The position numbers and the translations under genes are program-made. The notes under the pieces are model-generated. The model was not told where the DNA came from and searched no databases. It saw nothing but the letters and a program-made list of their open reading frames with translations. From contig CM041465.1 of assembly GCA_023213395.1 (NCBI GenBank), positions 235,421,741 to 235,485,740 of the forward strand: a stretch of DNA of 64,000 nt. Reading direction: 5' to 3'. Of the stretch, positions 33,570-45,220 are shown piece by piece. Numbering within the stretch: the first letter of the stretch is position 1; the number at the start of each line of letters is the position of its first letter. The stretch is from Cycas panzhihuaensis. Its lineage: Eukaryota; Cycadophyta.

Positions 33570-34676
33570 AATAATCAATGGGCAAATATATTTACGTAGA
33601 TATGCCAAAAACACAAATAGGTAATTCAACCCACCCTAGGGGTGATGCAAATATTCATTTTATTAGGCCAAAAAATATAGGTAGATAATCTACACATGCA
33701 TATATCTCTCTTAAATAGGTGACTGTCTTCAACAAAGGGTGGTTATATACTAAACAATAATGATAGATATTATCAATAAGTGACTTCATGACATTGTGCA
33801 ATCAATACATCAACATGCAGAGATTATGCAATCTACAGCTAATCAAATCAACACATAGGGCAACGCAGGTCTGCATACTATACACAAAAGGTAGTAACAC
33901 ACATAAAGTAAACTGATGATGTCATTTTAATAGCCAGTGACTATAATATCATACATGTAATTAATATAATGGCCAGTAACTGAAATATATCACTGTGCAG
34001 AGATGACTCTAACATCACACAGTGATTCAATAAGCAGATATAATAATACATAGGCCATAATATAGTAACAAGTGGCTCAACTATAGATACATGATCAATG
34101 ATTGATAAAATATAAATAGTCATGCATTGTGATGTAGTTATATAGTTGTATGATTTAATGTATCAAACATGGATTTGATAAGTATATATTCAGCACTCTA
34201 GTTGTAGATATATTAATAATTAGTAAATATTATATAATCAAACCCTAAATATCAAGCAGATGATAAATATATTGAGCATAACTCAAAAATATTGATTGTA
34301 TTAAATACTTACAGCTCTATAACTAACTTTCAAGGGTTCTGCACTCACCAACTAGTAATAGAGGGTGAGTAAATGTCTCTAGGGTATACAAACTTAGTTG
34401 CATCATCAAACAGGGATCCAACACCTGCAGCACACTCAAATGATGCTTACATAGCTAGCAACAGAGTCAAGACTCATTCACACACCTCCATATAGCTGAG
34501 AATACCTGTAAATAATGGATAGAAGTCTCCTAGGATCCACCAATGATCATCTACACCTATGTGGTTATTCTACAAGGTCATCAGATATATTAATCCACTA
34601 AGGGTAAGCCAACATGACTTAACACCATCAATTGGACCTCCTAATAATGATCATTTTCCTATGCATGACCTACATA
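32380..34676. other. AT-rich stretch without a recognised gene
   Basis: Short open frames on both strands have no recognisable domain. The position next to a primer site and LTR at 34677-35158 suggests that it is the interior of a minus-strand copia element (F) whose other end lies left of element A. The sequence itself does not show pol motifs. It could be a non-coding derivative. Confidence 0.35.
33518..33563. repeat. (TA)n microsatellite
   Basis: About 23 uninterrupted TA units. Confidence 0.9.
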
Positions 34677-34687
34677 CTTTGATACCA
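34677..34687 (-). promoter_or_regulatory. Initiator-tRNA-Met primer site of copia F
   Basis: The minus strand reads TGGTATCAAAG directly after the LTR end. It is near-identical to the TGGTATCAGAGC site of element H (48868). Confidence 0.65.
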
Positions 34688-35158
34688 TGTTGGGAAACAT
34701 AAATAAAGCAAACAAGGTCAATAGGATCTTTTACATCAGGTAGATATCAAGTAAAAACAAATTGCATAGGACACCATATTGCTATGGGAAACCCTTATAG
34801 GTGAAAGCCCATAAATAATATTATTCATATTATGAAAAAATGATGTTATAAAGTTGGACTTTGATCTATACTTATAGATCTAAAGTGCTAAAATATCAAT
34901 ACCATTACATCTATTGGATCACTACACTCAAGAATATTCCTCTACATAAATAGGCCCTATTTACATTAGTCAGTATGTATACATATTCTAATAAAGTCTA
35001 TGACCTATTTGTTCCTATACTGTTACGGTTATCTCCTCTTGTCCTCTTTTGTCCATAACTCAATTTCCATTTTAAATATCCCATATAGTTTTGTCATAAG
35101 GCATTAGACATCATGCACCTTCTCCTTAAGCATCTAATATGGCCTCCTCTTCCTAACA
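34688..35158 (-). mobile_element. 5' LTR of minus-strand copia F
   Basis: The 471-base stretch starts TGTTGGGAA and ends TTCCTAACA, an inverted terminal repeat with one mismatch. It is bordered by a primer site on the inner side, which fixes it as a 5' LTR on the minus strand. No second copy is recognised in the window. It sits directly against the gag of G at 35159, so F probably inserted into G. Confidence 0.6.
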
Positions 35159-36081
35159 TATTTCTCATACTTATCCCATTTATCCTCATACCTAATTTAG
35201 TCAATCTCATGCTTTAGGAGTTGCCAACCCTACTTCTTCATCACATATTCCTAGACCCGCTTCATAACCAACTCTTTTTCCTTCATTCAATCCCATCCTT
35301 CCATAATATCCTATGCACCAAACCAACTATGTGGTTAACCCCACAGTGTGGTTTAATCATTCATATATTTTTCAATCCCATTCCATTCCCTAATAATAAA
35401 TACAATAATATGTTCCTTCTTCTATTCCATATCCATCATCCTTGTCTCAACATCCTACTAGGTTGAGGCAAAGGAAACCCTTTCTTGATTATATGAAATC
35501 CCCTTTTCTGCATGAGTTCCTTTTATTTCCTATGCCTCCATTTCTTCCTGAGTTACCTAAATTCTTATGTCACTCTTCTCTAGACCCTACTTCCCACATA
35601 TAAGTGCTTATACTTGCTTATATAGATTTTATGTTGTATAATTATGTCATGATACACTTGTTCCCTAAATCACTCTAAGGCGATGCCTTGATATGGTTTT
35701 ACTGACTTCCTTCAACCTCTATCCTCTTATTCCAATAATTAGTTTATTTCTTTATCAACTATTTTGATGTAGTGAGACCATTTAAATTGGGCATCAAGTC
35801 CCAAATAAAATCACTATAAAATATATAGAGTCTTTGTGAGAAGGTTTCAAGACTAGCTACATGCTTACCATTCATATATTGATCTTAGTCCCTTATTCAA
35901 TTTGTTCACTAATGCTTTGAGGGCTCATGTATATCTTAAAGTTCTTAAACTTGGCCCTCAAACTTATAAAGAATCTATTGATCATTGTTTAGCCTTGGAA
36001 ATATTCGAGATTCAAGTAGGTAATAAGAGGGTTAGAAAACATGTTCCTTCCAAAGAAACTATTAAAATAGTGAAGGCTTCC
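35159..36081 (+). pseudogene. gag: Gag of Tat element G, first part
   Basis: Plus-strand frames show the Tat gag pattern: a Pro/His-rich N-terminal part, then PPFLPELPKFLCHSSLDPTS (about 35535-35595). A GDALIWFY block follows near 35680-35700 and FFINYFDVVRPFKLGIKSQ near 35750. The open stretch 35902-36126 has MFTNALRAHVYLKVLKLGPQ, matching the NALYPEVHVEVLK block of A, and HCLALEIFEIQVG. At 36082 element B cuts it, and the ORF seen beyond that point belongs to the B LTR. Gag continues at 48262. The 5' LTR of G is not seen, because F interrupts it. Confidence 0.65.
36077..36081. repeat. Left target-site duplication of element B (CTTCC)
   Basis: CTTCC precedes the LTR start TGGAATCAC and is repeated at 48257-48261. 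Confidence 0.9.
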
Positions 36082-39055
36082 TGGAATCACGTCTATGGGA
36101 TGGTAACTACACTTGATGAAGATTAGGGCAATCAACAAAAAATTCTAGAATAAAAGATACAATCCTACAAGTGGAGGAAACATCCACACAGGGTGTCTAT
36201 GCATCAGAACATAGGTTCGGGACCCACGAATGGCACACAACTTCCTTAAGGTGGCTCAGCTTTTGGCTTGAAGGGCGAGATACATATAAGGTATCTTGGA
36301 TAATCCCAAAAGATGGAATCTTCCCACCCTTGGATGGCCGGAAGTAGGAAGGGAGGCCCAATAAAGAAAAGAACTTATAAAGGAAAATGATATGATATGT
36401 GTGAAATATATGCAAGAAGAACTCCTTAGGATGACCTGCCTAAGGTAGGTATATGGGAGAAAGAGGTGATAGCAAAAGGCCACTTGCTGCTATATGAGCG
36501 AAGGGGTCTAAATCCGAGCAAGGGCAACTAGAGTAGTGTGTGTAAATACGATGTGAAGGGTGTGTATGAAGGGATAATAAAAGTACCCTCATTCACTTTC
36601 ATAAAATAGGGACATAAAACACACTCTCACTCTCTTTTGCTTTTAAATGAGAAAGAATGGAAAAAATATTTCAAATAAGCTTAAGCATGCATACTAGAAA
36701 AATGCAAAGCTAAGGGACATTTTACATTCTGGTGGGAGAGGAGGGAGGTATAATTCTTACGATATTCTCCTTCCTGTGCAAGATGAATGTGTATAAATCA
36801 GTTGATTACTCTTTTTCGTCTATGTTGTTTATTATGCAAGATGATAGGCCTAATAATGACAAAAGGAAAAGAGCTATGAGAGGAGGGGAAGTACGTACCC
36901 AAAAAGTCATGTGGCTGAAGTAGGTATATTGTCTATATGTCATGCTTACTTCCTTGTCCTTGTCTGGTGCACCATTGTTATTGAGAAGTGGTGTTGAAGG
37001 GGCTTCCTTACCTTCCCCATACAAAAGAAAAGAAAGGAGAGACGAAAAAAGCAAAAGGAAACAAAGCAACTATGTGAGGAAGTGGAATGAAAAGGAAAAA
37101 AGGTGAAGACTTACCTAGATCAGAGTGCCTCTTCCTTTTTATGAACATTATGGTGAAACCTGCAAGCACCAAGGTCTCCTTCCCCTTCCTTCAAGGGGAT
37201 GCTAGAATACTAAGTAGATGCATATATATATATATGGAAGTCAAGTGCTAAAAAGTTGTAAGCAAGGTGCTGGAAATAACACAAAATATTTAACTAAAAG
37301 CTACTTCTAAACTCATCAACATAAGTTACAACAAGCAATGAATGCTAGTAGTTAGCCTCAGAATGGCCAACCCTCTGACATAAATATCTCCATGCTGCCT
37401 TTGAGAACAAGGGAAATAGGTTTAGATAACCTATATGACAACCAATGGTGAAAGGAATAAATGGCATGAAAACTGGAAATGTTGCTAGTGTTACTAAAAT
37501 TGTGGTATGTAGCATGTACAACACCAGATGAGGGAGCATCCAGAAGAGGGATATGACACCACTAGGGGTTGAAATACCCTACTAATATGGGGCTCTCAAG
37601 GCTGGAAACAATGCAGCAAGGGGCTGCATACACTAGTTCTAGCAATAGCCTCCTTTCTAGGGTCGTTCGGTGGTCCAAGGAAGACATAAGGAGGAGAGCG
37701 AAGGAGGAGAAGAGGGATTGCCCCTTGGGAAGCTAGCCTTGTTGGGTATGGAACCCGCTGAGTGATTCCTTCACTCACACCTTGAAAGGCTTACCTTGTA
37801 GCCCTCTTGGAGAGACCAAAGAGATAGTAGAAAGAAAATGCAAATATTAAAGGAAAACTGTAGGGAAATACCTACTACATAAACTAGAAAATAATGAGAA
37901 TGAAAGAGGTATGAAGGAAAAACTTAGCTTTCAAAGAAGTTTTAAGGAGATGAAATGAGAAAAAACCAAAAATAGCTACCTACTAGGATGAGTTTGCAGT
38001 AGGCTTGCCTGAGAGAAGCGTAGGAGGAAGCTATTATGGGCACTTGCAGGAGAATCCCTGTAAATCTGAAGAAGAAAAATTAATGAACACGTGTAGATGC
38101 AAGCTTTAAATGGTATTGCTGCTTGGTGAAGCTCATTGATGAGATTAGCTCCATGAACCTGAGCTGTGGAAGGTAGAGTCCAAGTAGGAATGTAGAAGAT
38201 CTCAGTAAATGTAGGGCATTTCCTATAGGAGGTAGCTTGCAGAGGTGACAAAAGAGTAGGAGAAAGAGAGTTATAGGAGCTTGTTGGATAGTGTTGGAGG
38301 GAAGAAATGAGGAAATTTTGGGCTTTATACTTAACCTTAGCCCTAATCGAGTGATTAGAATTAGGCTGGGGCTCGGAGAGTGACTAATCCATGTAGCAAT
38401 TTCATAAAAAATATAAAAATTACCACAATGGATTAAAAAAATAGAAGTGGGCAGTCGCACCATGGTAAACTTCACGGTATCGTGACAAACTTCATGGTAC
38501 TACTAAATTTGTAGCAGTGTGGGGCCAGAATATAACGAAAGATAGATAAAGGTCTTGGGGGCCCTAGAAGAGGGTACCCTAGGCCTAGGAGGGGCTAGCC
38601 CTCCTGTCCAGGTGGTTGGGGATAGTCTAAGTGGGCAAATGGGCTAGACTAGATAGGGCATCGAAAGGTAGGGCTCTTAAGAAACCTATGGACGGGCACA
38701 AAATATCAACCACTCCTAATGGAATGCTAGGGGCTATAGTATGGCAAGAAAGGTATGAGTGGATCACACAGGTTGGTCAATGCTTGAGGCAATGTGGAGG
38801 TGTAGCAGAGAATTATAGAGTGCCATAGGGATACATACCTCTTGGAGAGGCATGTCCCGCGGGTCGTCATAGGCTATGGACATGCAGCATGATCAAGTAA
38901 GGTGTATAACAATCATAAAGATGAGCCAATCAATCATGCAATGAATCAAGCAATGCTTCAATCTACCTCCTAAAATGACTAAGAAGGGAGATGGAAGTAT
39001 ACCTATAATTACTTGGGTTAACCCATCCATACCCATTCCTGGCAGCCAGGAAACA
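36082..39055 (-). mobile_element. 3' LTR of element B
   Basis: The 2974-base LTR runs from TGGAATCACG to GGAAACA and is repeated at 45221-48256. The minus strand has TATAAAG at 38323-38329, a likely TATA box. The (TA)n run at about 37222-37235 is short here and expanded in the other LTR. No supported coding region. Confidence 0.9.
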
Positions 39056-39072
39056 CTGCCCCCTTGGTGGCA
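39056..39072 (-). promoter_or_regulatory. Polypurine tract of element B
   Basis: On the minus strand the tract reads CCAAGGGGGCAG before the LTR. It is the counterpart of 15679-15687 in A. Confidence 0.7.
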
Positions 39073-39479
39073 GAGCCTCATAGCTCAAAAGCACAACACG
39101 ATGGTGAATACTGGCAACAAAACTATTAGTAACATATGTATATATAACAAACATAACCATGATAAGAGCTAAGGGTTCCAACAAGTGTCATGGAGGAACA
39201 TGTAGATACGAGATCAGCATCGGAGACAATATAGGGGCCACCTATGCACCACTCTGAAGTCAAATGGAAATCATGACGGATGAGGGGAATGTCCCCATCA
39301 TAGGAGTACAAGAAGAGAGATGATGATAACAAGGAGTAGGGTGAATGAACAAACCTAGTGGTCACCATAGTTTAACCTAATTAGTGGCCAGATTTTGGAG
39401 GTGCAAACATATCACAATGTGAAGTGCAAGACAACCCGAGACTAGGGTGCCTGGGCAACCGAACAAGTCTCTCAAGGGG
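39073..39479. other. Spacer of element B
   Basis: It matches 15688-16110 of A. There is no coding frame that I can support. Confidence 0.45.
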
Positions 39480-39894
39480 GATTATTAAGGAGAGTAAGGT
39501 GACGCTCAAGTATAAGGCAAACGAGACTGTTTGCCTCAGTGTTAAGGGCTCACGGGATATGTTCAATGTCAACAGATAGAAAATAAGCTAGTAGGGACCT
39601 AGTGGTCAAAGCAAGGGCTCTCAAGCATGGGCATCATACCTAATAGACCTAGGTGAGATGGGACACCATAACCTAGGAGTCATAAAAGAGGATGATAGGT
39701 TCGTGGTGGAAATAGAGTGCATCAGTGAGAGCTTTGATAATAGCCATGTACTCAGCTTCATTATTGGTAGCCTCAAGGAGGAAGATCTTAGAACATAGGA
39801 AATCATATCTGGAAGGGTCTTGGAGGATTCATGCAGCTATGGAAGGACTAAGATTGTTGTGGCTTCCACCATCGGTGAAGATGAGAAGTGTCAT
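39480..39894 (-). pseudogene. Archaeal-type second RNase H of element B
   Basis: This is the clearest copy. From a Met at 39894 the minus frame reads MTLLIFTDGGSHNNLSPS, then IFLLEATNNEAEYMAIIKAL, EPIILFYDS, a TAG, VMVSHLT and LAYFLSVDIEHIP. NTEANSLVCLILERHLTL ends it. The catalytic set is visible: Asp of FTDGGS, Glu of NNEAEY and Asp of FYDS. Only TAG stops interrupt a single frame over about 130 codons. It gives the template for reading the more damaged copies in A, D and G. Confidence 0.75.
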
Positions 39895-40453
39895 GGATGA
39901 AAAGAGAGGTGACTCAGTAGAAGAAATGTGATAGAGTCAATGGTGTCGAGAGGACACGATGATGTGGAGTAACTATGAGGGACTCAAATAGTTGGCAATG
40001 AAGGCTGTGAAGGGAAGGAGGACCCAACAATGAGGCTACCCAAGGGTAGAGTGGACTATCCAGCCAACAGGAAGGAATGGACTGCGAACAAGCCCCTTTA
40101 GGGTGCTAAAGGTTGCTTAAGAAAGTAAAATACAGTCCTAAATGGAGAGGACACTAACTTTGGGAGCCCCAGAGGTGCGAACATGCAGTAAAAATAGATC
40201 TAGGACAATGAAATGAGCCAGACGTTTATAAACATGGGTATACATGGAGGTGGCACATAAAACGAGGCAGAAGAGGCCTCATGGAGGCAGGTGAATGAGT
40301 GCCATAAATATACCTATGAGAATGAGAAAAATGGAGGCCATGGGGGTGAAATTAGAGCTAGTGCCAAAAGGCAATGGTGTTCAAGGATGAGGGATGGCCC
40401 TAAAGGCTGTCACAGTGACAGAAACGGAAGAAGTGCTCGTTGGGGCCCCTACC

Positions 40454-40460
40454 TATATAA
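40454..40460 (+). promoter_or_regulatory. Relic antisense TATA box of element B
   Basis: TATATAA in 'cctatataaggaaaa' is the counterpart of 17018-17024 in A. In B no antisense ORF follows: the sequence passes from 'cagtgagtatata' (40645) straight to 'accccatttgg' (40668). Confidence 0.5.
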
Positions 40461-41224
40461 GGAAAACTTGACAAAAATTGGATTCATTTTCGCAAGCTCA
40501 CAGATGATTCAGAGCCCTTTCCCTTACACAGTGGAGCACTACCCGACTTTGGATGCATACAGGAGGAGATTAGACCATTGGATCGATGCAAGAGGATAGC
40601 TAGTAGGACCAGGATGATGAGATGGCAGTCGCGAGGCTAGATCCAGTGAGTATATAGGGTCGTTGGTACCCCATTTGGTATATGTTGATGTGTACGATGA
40701 CACATGATGATGGATGATATATGTTCATTTTTATGTTCATGTATGTATATGTGATGTGAGAGTGTGCATGCATGCACAAGGAGCTATGGATCATGATGTT
40801 TGAGTTAGTTATCACATGGTTTGTGTTATAAGATTTGTTTGAGTTACACACACTTCCTTTCATATAGGGCCACATACCTAGAAGACGTACACACGATCAC
40901 CATGAGCGTCGGTGATAGATATATGTGAGGCTAGGAAGTAGAGTGGCATACATGTCCACGTGGGAGCATAGCGACATATGAAAAGGAAGTGCTAGCGAAG
41001 GGGGAGTAATGATACTCCACATGCCATCCTAGTTGGAAAATATTTCCAGGATCAGGAGCGACGAGCACAATATCTCCAACTAGGAGGATGATACCTCCAT
41101 GGGAGAGGAGGTGAGAAAGGTTTTATGGGAGGAACCTATGGAAAACGAGAAGGTCATCCTAAGCAGTCATCTTGCCTATGACTAGGAGGAATGGGGACAT
41201 GCTTAGGATGGTAGTCTAAGCTCA

Positions 41225-41690
41225 TTTCAAAGTGTAAGGAGAGAAAGAAGTGTGCCTACCCCGCATAGGGGTAGGGGTAGTCATACGTAGAATAGGAGAT
41301 AGGTGAGAAAGGGTAGGCCCTGTATGGCTAGGCCTATAATCAAAGTAGTTATAGTCATAACCAAATGAGTGCAACAAACCTGACACGTGACGGATCATGT
41401 GGCAAGGTTGCATCTGAACAGGAATAGCTCCAATCTTGGGTAAGGATCTAAAGCATGAATAAGAATCACCTCTACGAGTGGCTCGTCAATGCAGACGCCT
41501 ATGTGAAGCCCCTCGAGGAGGGTAAGAAGGTAAAATAAGTGGTTGGTTTAGAACTAGTGGCTCAAGAGCCAATGTAGAATGAAGAGGAGTAGGAATATCT
41601 AATCGGGATATCTTCTTAGGTGCTCATAAAACTAGGGTGACACATCAAGGAGGGGGTTCATAACCCTTACCATCCAACTCTGAATCACCT
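41225..41690 (-). other. Region of the pol deletion in element B
   Basis: Up to about 41235 the sequence follows A 20160-20250 ('gctcatttc'). From about 41690 it follows A 23625 onward ('ctacctataccaatagggg'). The 450 bases between match nothing that I recognise in A and hold no pol motif. They might be a highly diverged linker or sequence gained at the junction. Confidence 0.5.
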
Positions 41691-41879
41691 ATGATGGCTA
41701 AGTAACCGTAACTACCTATACCAATAGGGGCAAACCTGACTAAGTTTAGCTCATGGCAAGGCATAGGTTCTGACTGATAAAGGTTAGTCTCCTAAAATAG
41801 AGGCCCCATGGAAGGAATAGCCTCCTCAAGATTGTTATCTTCATCATTGAAGATAGCCTGGTAGGCTAGACGAGAAGTG

Positions 41880-42511
41880 TGAGATGGCATAGGCTCACGG
41901 GCGATAACCTTAACTCATCCTTCATGGACAAATTTAAGTTGCTCCCAATGTGAGGAGCAGATTGGTCCCATTTGGTCGAGCCATGGTCAACCCAATAAGA
42001 GGTTATACTCCACATCAATATTAAGTATAATAACTTTGATAGAAACGGTCTTCCCTCCTAAGGTGAGGGAAAGGAAGATTGTCACTAAGGGGGACTTCTC
42101 AGTGCTATCATACCCTTAGCATTTCCAAGGGACAAACTTAAGAGCTACTATACCTAGCTCCTTGAGCATACATACAGGCATAGCATTAACCGAGGAACCA
42201 TTATCTATGATGGTCCTCTTTATGATAAAATCAGGAGTGTCAACGGTAATGACGAATGGATAATGCAAAAGCTTCTCCCGTTCACTAGGAGATGGGAGAT
42301 CTTGGGGATCAAATAAGATGATAGGTGGTCCATGGGAGGTGGCACCTACCACATGGATGGAAGCATCTTGTTGACCAAGAGCTTCAAGAAAAAGAGCACA
42401 TTGCTTAGGATAACTTCTTAAGACATCCATCAAAGACATCCCCCTGGCGACGGTGTGAAGTTCATCAATGATAGAGAAAGGCTTCCCCTTCATAGTAGGT
42501 TGGGGAAGCAC
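41880..42511 (-). pseudogene. Aspartic protease of element B
   Basis: The open minus frame 42116-42511 reads GKPFSIIDELHTVARGMSLM, DVLRSYPKQCALFLEALG and RTIIDNGSSVNAMPVCMLKE. It has the same D-N-G-S active-site block as A. The C-terminal part, across a frameshift near 42110, lies at 41880-42110 with the counterpart of the 'NLLLGHPWL' block. The polyprotein ends here, because RT and integrase are missing. Confidence 0.75.
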
Positions 42512-45060
42512 CCTTCAAAAATCATAACAGCTAAGGCACACGAGAATAGTCTTGGGAAGCGCAGGGGATTCTAGAAGAGGATTAAGGTGAGATGTGGATG
42601 AAGAGGCACCATTCACCTCTTTTATCACTTGAGACCAAGTTAAGACATATAATGGAGTGGTCTTAAGTAACTGAATAACCTTCTTTCCTTTATTCTAGGA
42701 TCATGAAGGTGATGGGGTATGTCAGTTAGGGGAACCTGAGGAAGAAGATGAATTCCTCGCACCCTTCCCCTTGGCTTGGGAAGAGCAAGGGTTTGGAGAC
42801 CTTCCTCGGTTCTAGTTATTCTTTTGTTGAGGGTTGCGATCACATTCCTCATGTTTAGGGAAGGGATCTCTGTGAATAAGCTAATCTAGGTTGGGTCTAG
42901 AATCCTATTTTGGGGATGAGTTACATTGTGGGGTAGCCTTAGAATGTTGTGCCTGATACCGTGAATCATTATGGAAGCGCTCCCTATAGATGGAGCACCA
43001 CTTCTTCTCAAGGGAGGAGTTAGGTTTCCTCACTTAAGAGGACTGGGTGTTGCCACCTTTGGAAGGAGCATCTTGTGAGGCCTCATAAACTAGCTTATTA
43101 GACATGGGAGATGAAGGAGTTTGGAGCTTGATCTCCTTCATCGTACGTTCAAATAAATGTATGGCTAAAGTAAGAGGGTCTAGAGTCTTCTCAGTAGAAT
43201 AGGAAGAAGACCTAGAGGGTTGTTGAGTTTTTATTTCTTTTGATGGTGGTGGTGCCTCATGTCACTGTGAGGACTTTAGAGGCTTCTTGAGTCTAGCCTG
43301 GATCTCAATGGCCTCAAGTGCCAAGCACTTCACTATAGCAGAGTCACACATAGTCACCCCCATCTTGAGGACTTCTACATGAACTTATGGGTGAAGGGTG
43401 TTGATGAAAATGTCTCTCTTCAACTCCTCGGGCAAAGTAGCCTTAGTGGAGTGAAGGAGGTCATGGAAACGCCACACAAAGTTATGATTCATCTCATCAT
43501 GACTTTATTTGAGTGAAAGGAGGGATTTCATTCCACTCTCAAATGGGCGATCCATGTTAAAATAGTTGACGAACTCATCCACGAGCTACTGGAATGAGAA
43601 GATAAAATGTGTGGGTAGACAATAAAACCATTTAAAGGCATCACCTTGAAGAGACCACAAAAAGAGTTTCATGAGGATGTGGTCGTAAGCCCAGTAATCA
43701 ATGCATGCCATAAAGAAGCTATGAACATGCTCCGCTAGGTCTTACAACAAAGTCCCATAGAATTTGGGGACTTTAGGGGGGTGAGGTGGTAAGTTAGTTC
43801 TTAGCACCTCAACGGATAATGGGGTTGACCGATAATCCATAAAGGGTCATACCCTTGACTAGACCATAGGGTCAATAGATGCTGGAAAAGATGGTGGGTA
43901 GGTTTAGCCAAATCCTCCTTGGAGGGTTTAATTCAAAAGGGGATGTTGTCCTCCAATCATTGGGTGAAGAGGCATAAATCCCACATTCAAGGAAGCCTAT
44001 ATGGGAGTGGATAGGTATGACATACCCATCCCTCCTAGAGAGAGCACTCCTTGTTGAAAAGGAGCTTAAGAGAAAGTACCTTAGGAAGGAGTTGGCCCTC
44101 CTTGTAAAGGCATGACATAGGGTGCCATACAAGATGGCAAACAAGAGGGGTGAAGGACAGGATTCTGCCCATATGGGCCACCTATGGGTGGTGCAACCCC
44201 ATAAGGATGCAGAGGGTCTACCCCATAAGAAGGTAAGGAATTCCCTTTACCATGCCCCCATGATTAAGTAGTATAACTGGGAGGTAGGTAGAGAGAAGGA
44301 TCCTTAGGTTGGTGTTAGGATTGTGTGGGGATGGACCCCACATGACTAGAAGTAGGGGGATGTGTGGGTCCCCTAGGTTTAGTAGGTGGATAAACAATAG
44401 TAGGAGGAGGACTAGTGGTTTGACTAGTTGAGGGCATGCTCAACCTGAGTTAGGAAGATGACATGCCCTGAGTGGTCCCCAAGGAACATACACCATGGGG
44501 GGAAGAAGAAGATATGAAAGGTAGGATCATTGTGGGTAGAACAACTAAACGAGATGAGGGAGGTGAAGGGGATATAGAAGAAGGTGGCACAATGCTTCGC
44601 AAGACCTCCTCAAACCACTTTGGGTGCAGTTGGAGACATGCAGCTTAGAAACATTAGCTCAAGGCTTCTACTACATCAGTGGGAGGGGTATCTGCTTGAT
44701 CGTAAGAGGTGGAAGGGGCCTCATACAAAGCATATCCTATAGGATGGTCCTCATGAGAATCACCATGGGAATGAAAAAACTTCAAAGGAGATGTGGGTTC
44801 TACTCCATGAGTAGAGGAATGATGAGATTGGAGGTGCGGTTGGTCACCCGGATAATAAATGGAGTCTTCACTTCCATAGACAGACCCTTGGAAAGAAGTA
44901 GATGGCTCTAAGGAATTAGACATATAGGCGTGATATGCCCAATCTAAAATAGATCCCTCCATGATTAGATTAGGATCTAATGCAGGAAGGGAATGATGTG
45001 AAGGCTCTTCTGACAATGGGGGTAGACCTCGTAGGCAACATGAGAAATGTTATATACAAG
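42512..45060 (-). pseudogene. gag: Gag of element B
   Basis: The N-terminal frame (44654-45016) reads MSEEPSHHSLPALDPNLIME, GSVYGSEDSIYYPGDQPHL and TPPTDVVEALS. It is collinear with the A gag, and an upstream 'CCLRGLPPLS'-like stretch (about 45010-45045) matches the A start. The middle Pro/Gly-rich part (43870-44600) and the Retrotrans_gag core (about 43250-43600) are present but broken. The basic end (42640-42852) has an Arg-rich stretch like that of A. It is non-functional as it stands. Confidence 0.7.
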
Positions 45061-45202
45061 ACCTACCAATGCATTAGAAGAGAGAGAGAAACGAAGGTAG
45101 TGTAGGTGTTGGGGGCTGCCTAACAAAATCAAAAGGGAAGGTTACCAAGAGGTAGTAGCACCAACAAGAAAGGGAGGAAGACTAATTCCCTTACTGGTAG
45201 GT

Positions 45203-45219
45203 CCCTAGTATGGTTGCCA
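45203..45219 (-). promoter_or_regulatory. Primer-binding site of element B
   Basis: The minus strand reads TGGCAACCATACTAGGG, one base after the LTR. It differs from A at a single base. Confidence 0.75.
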
Positions 45220-45220
45220 G

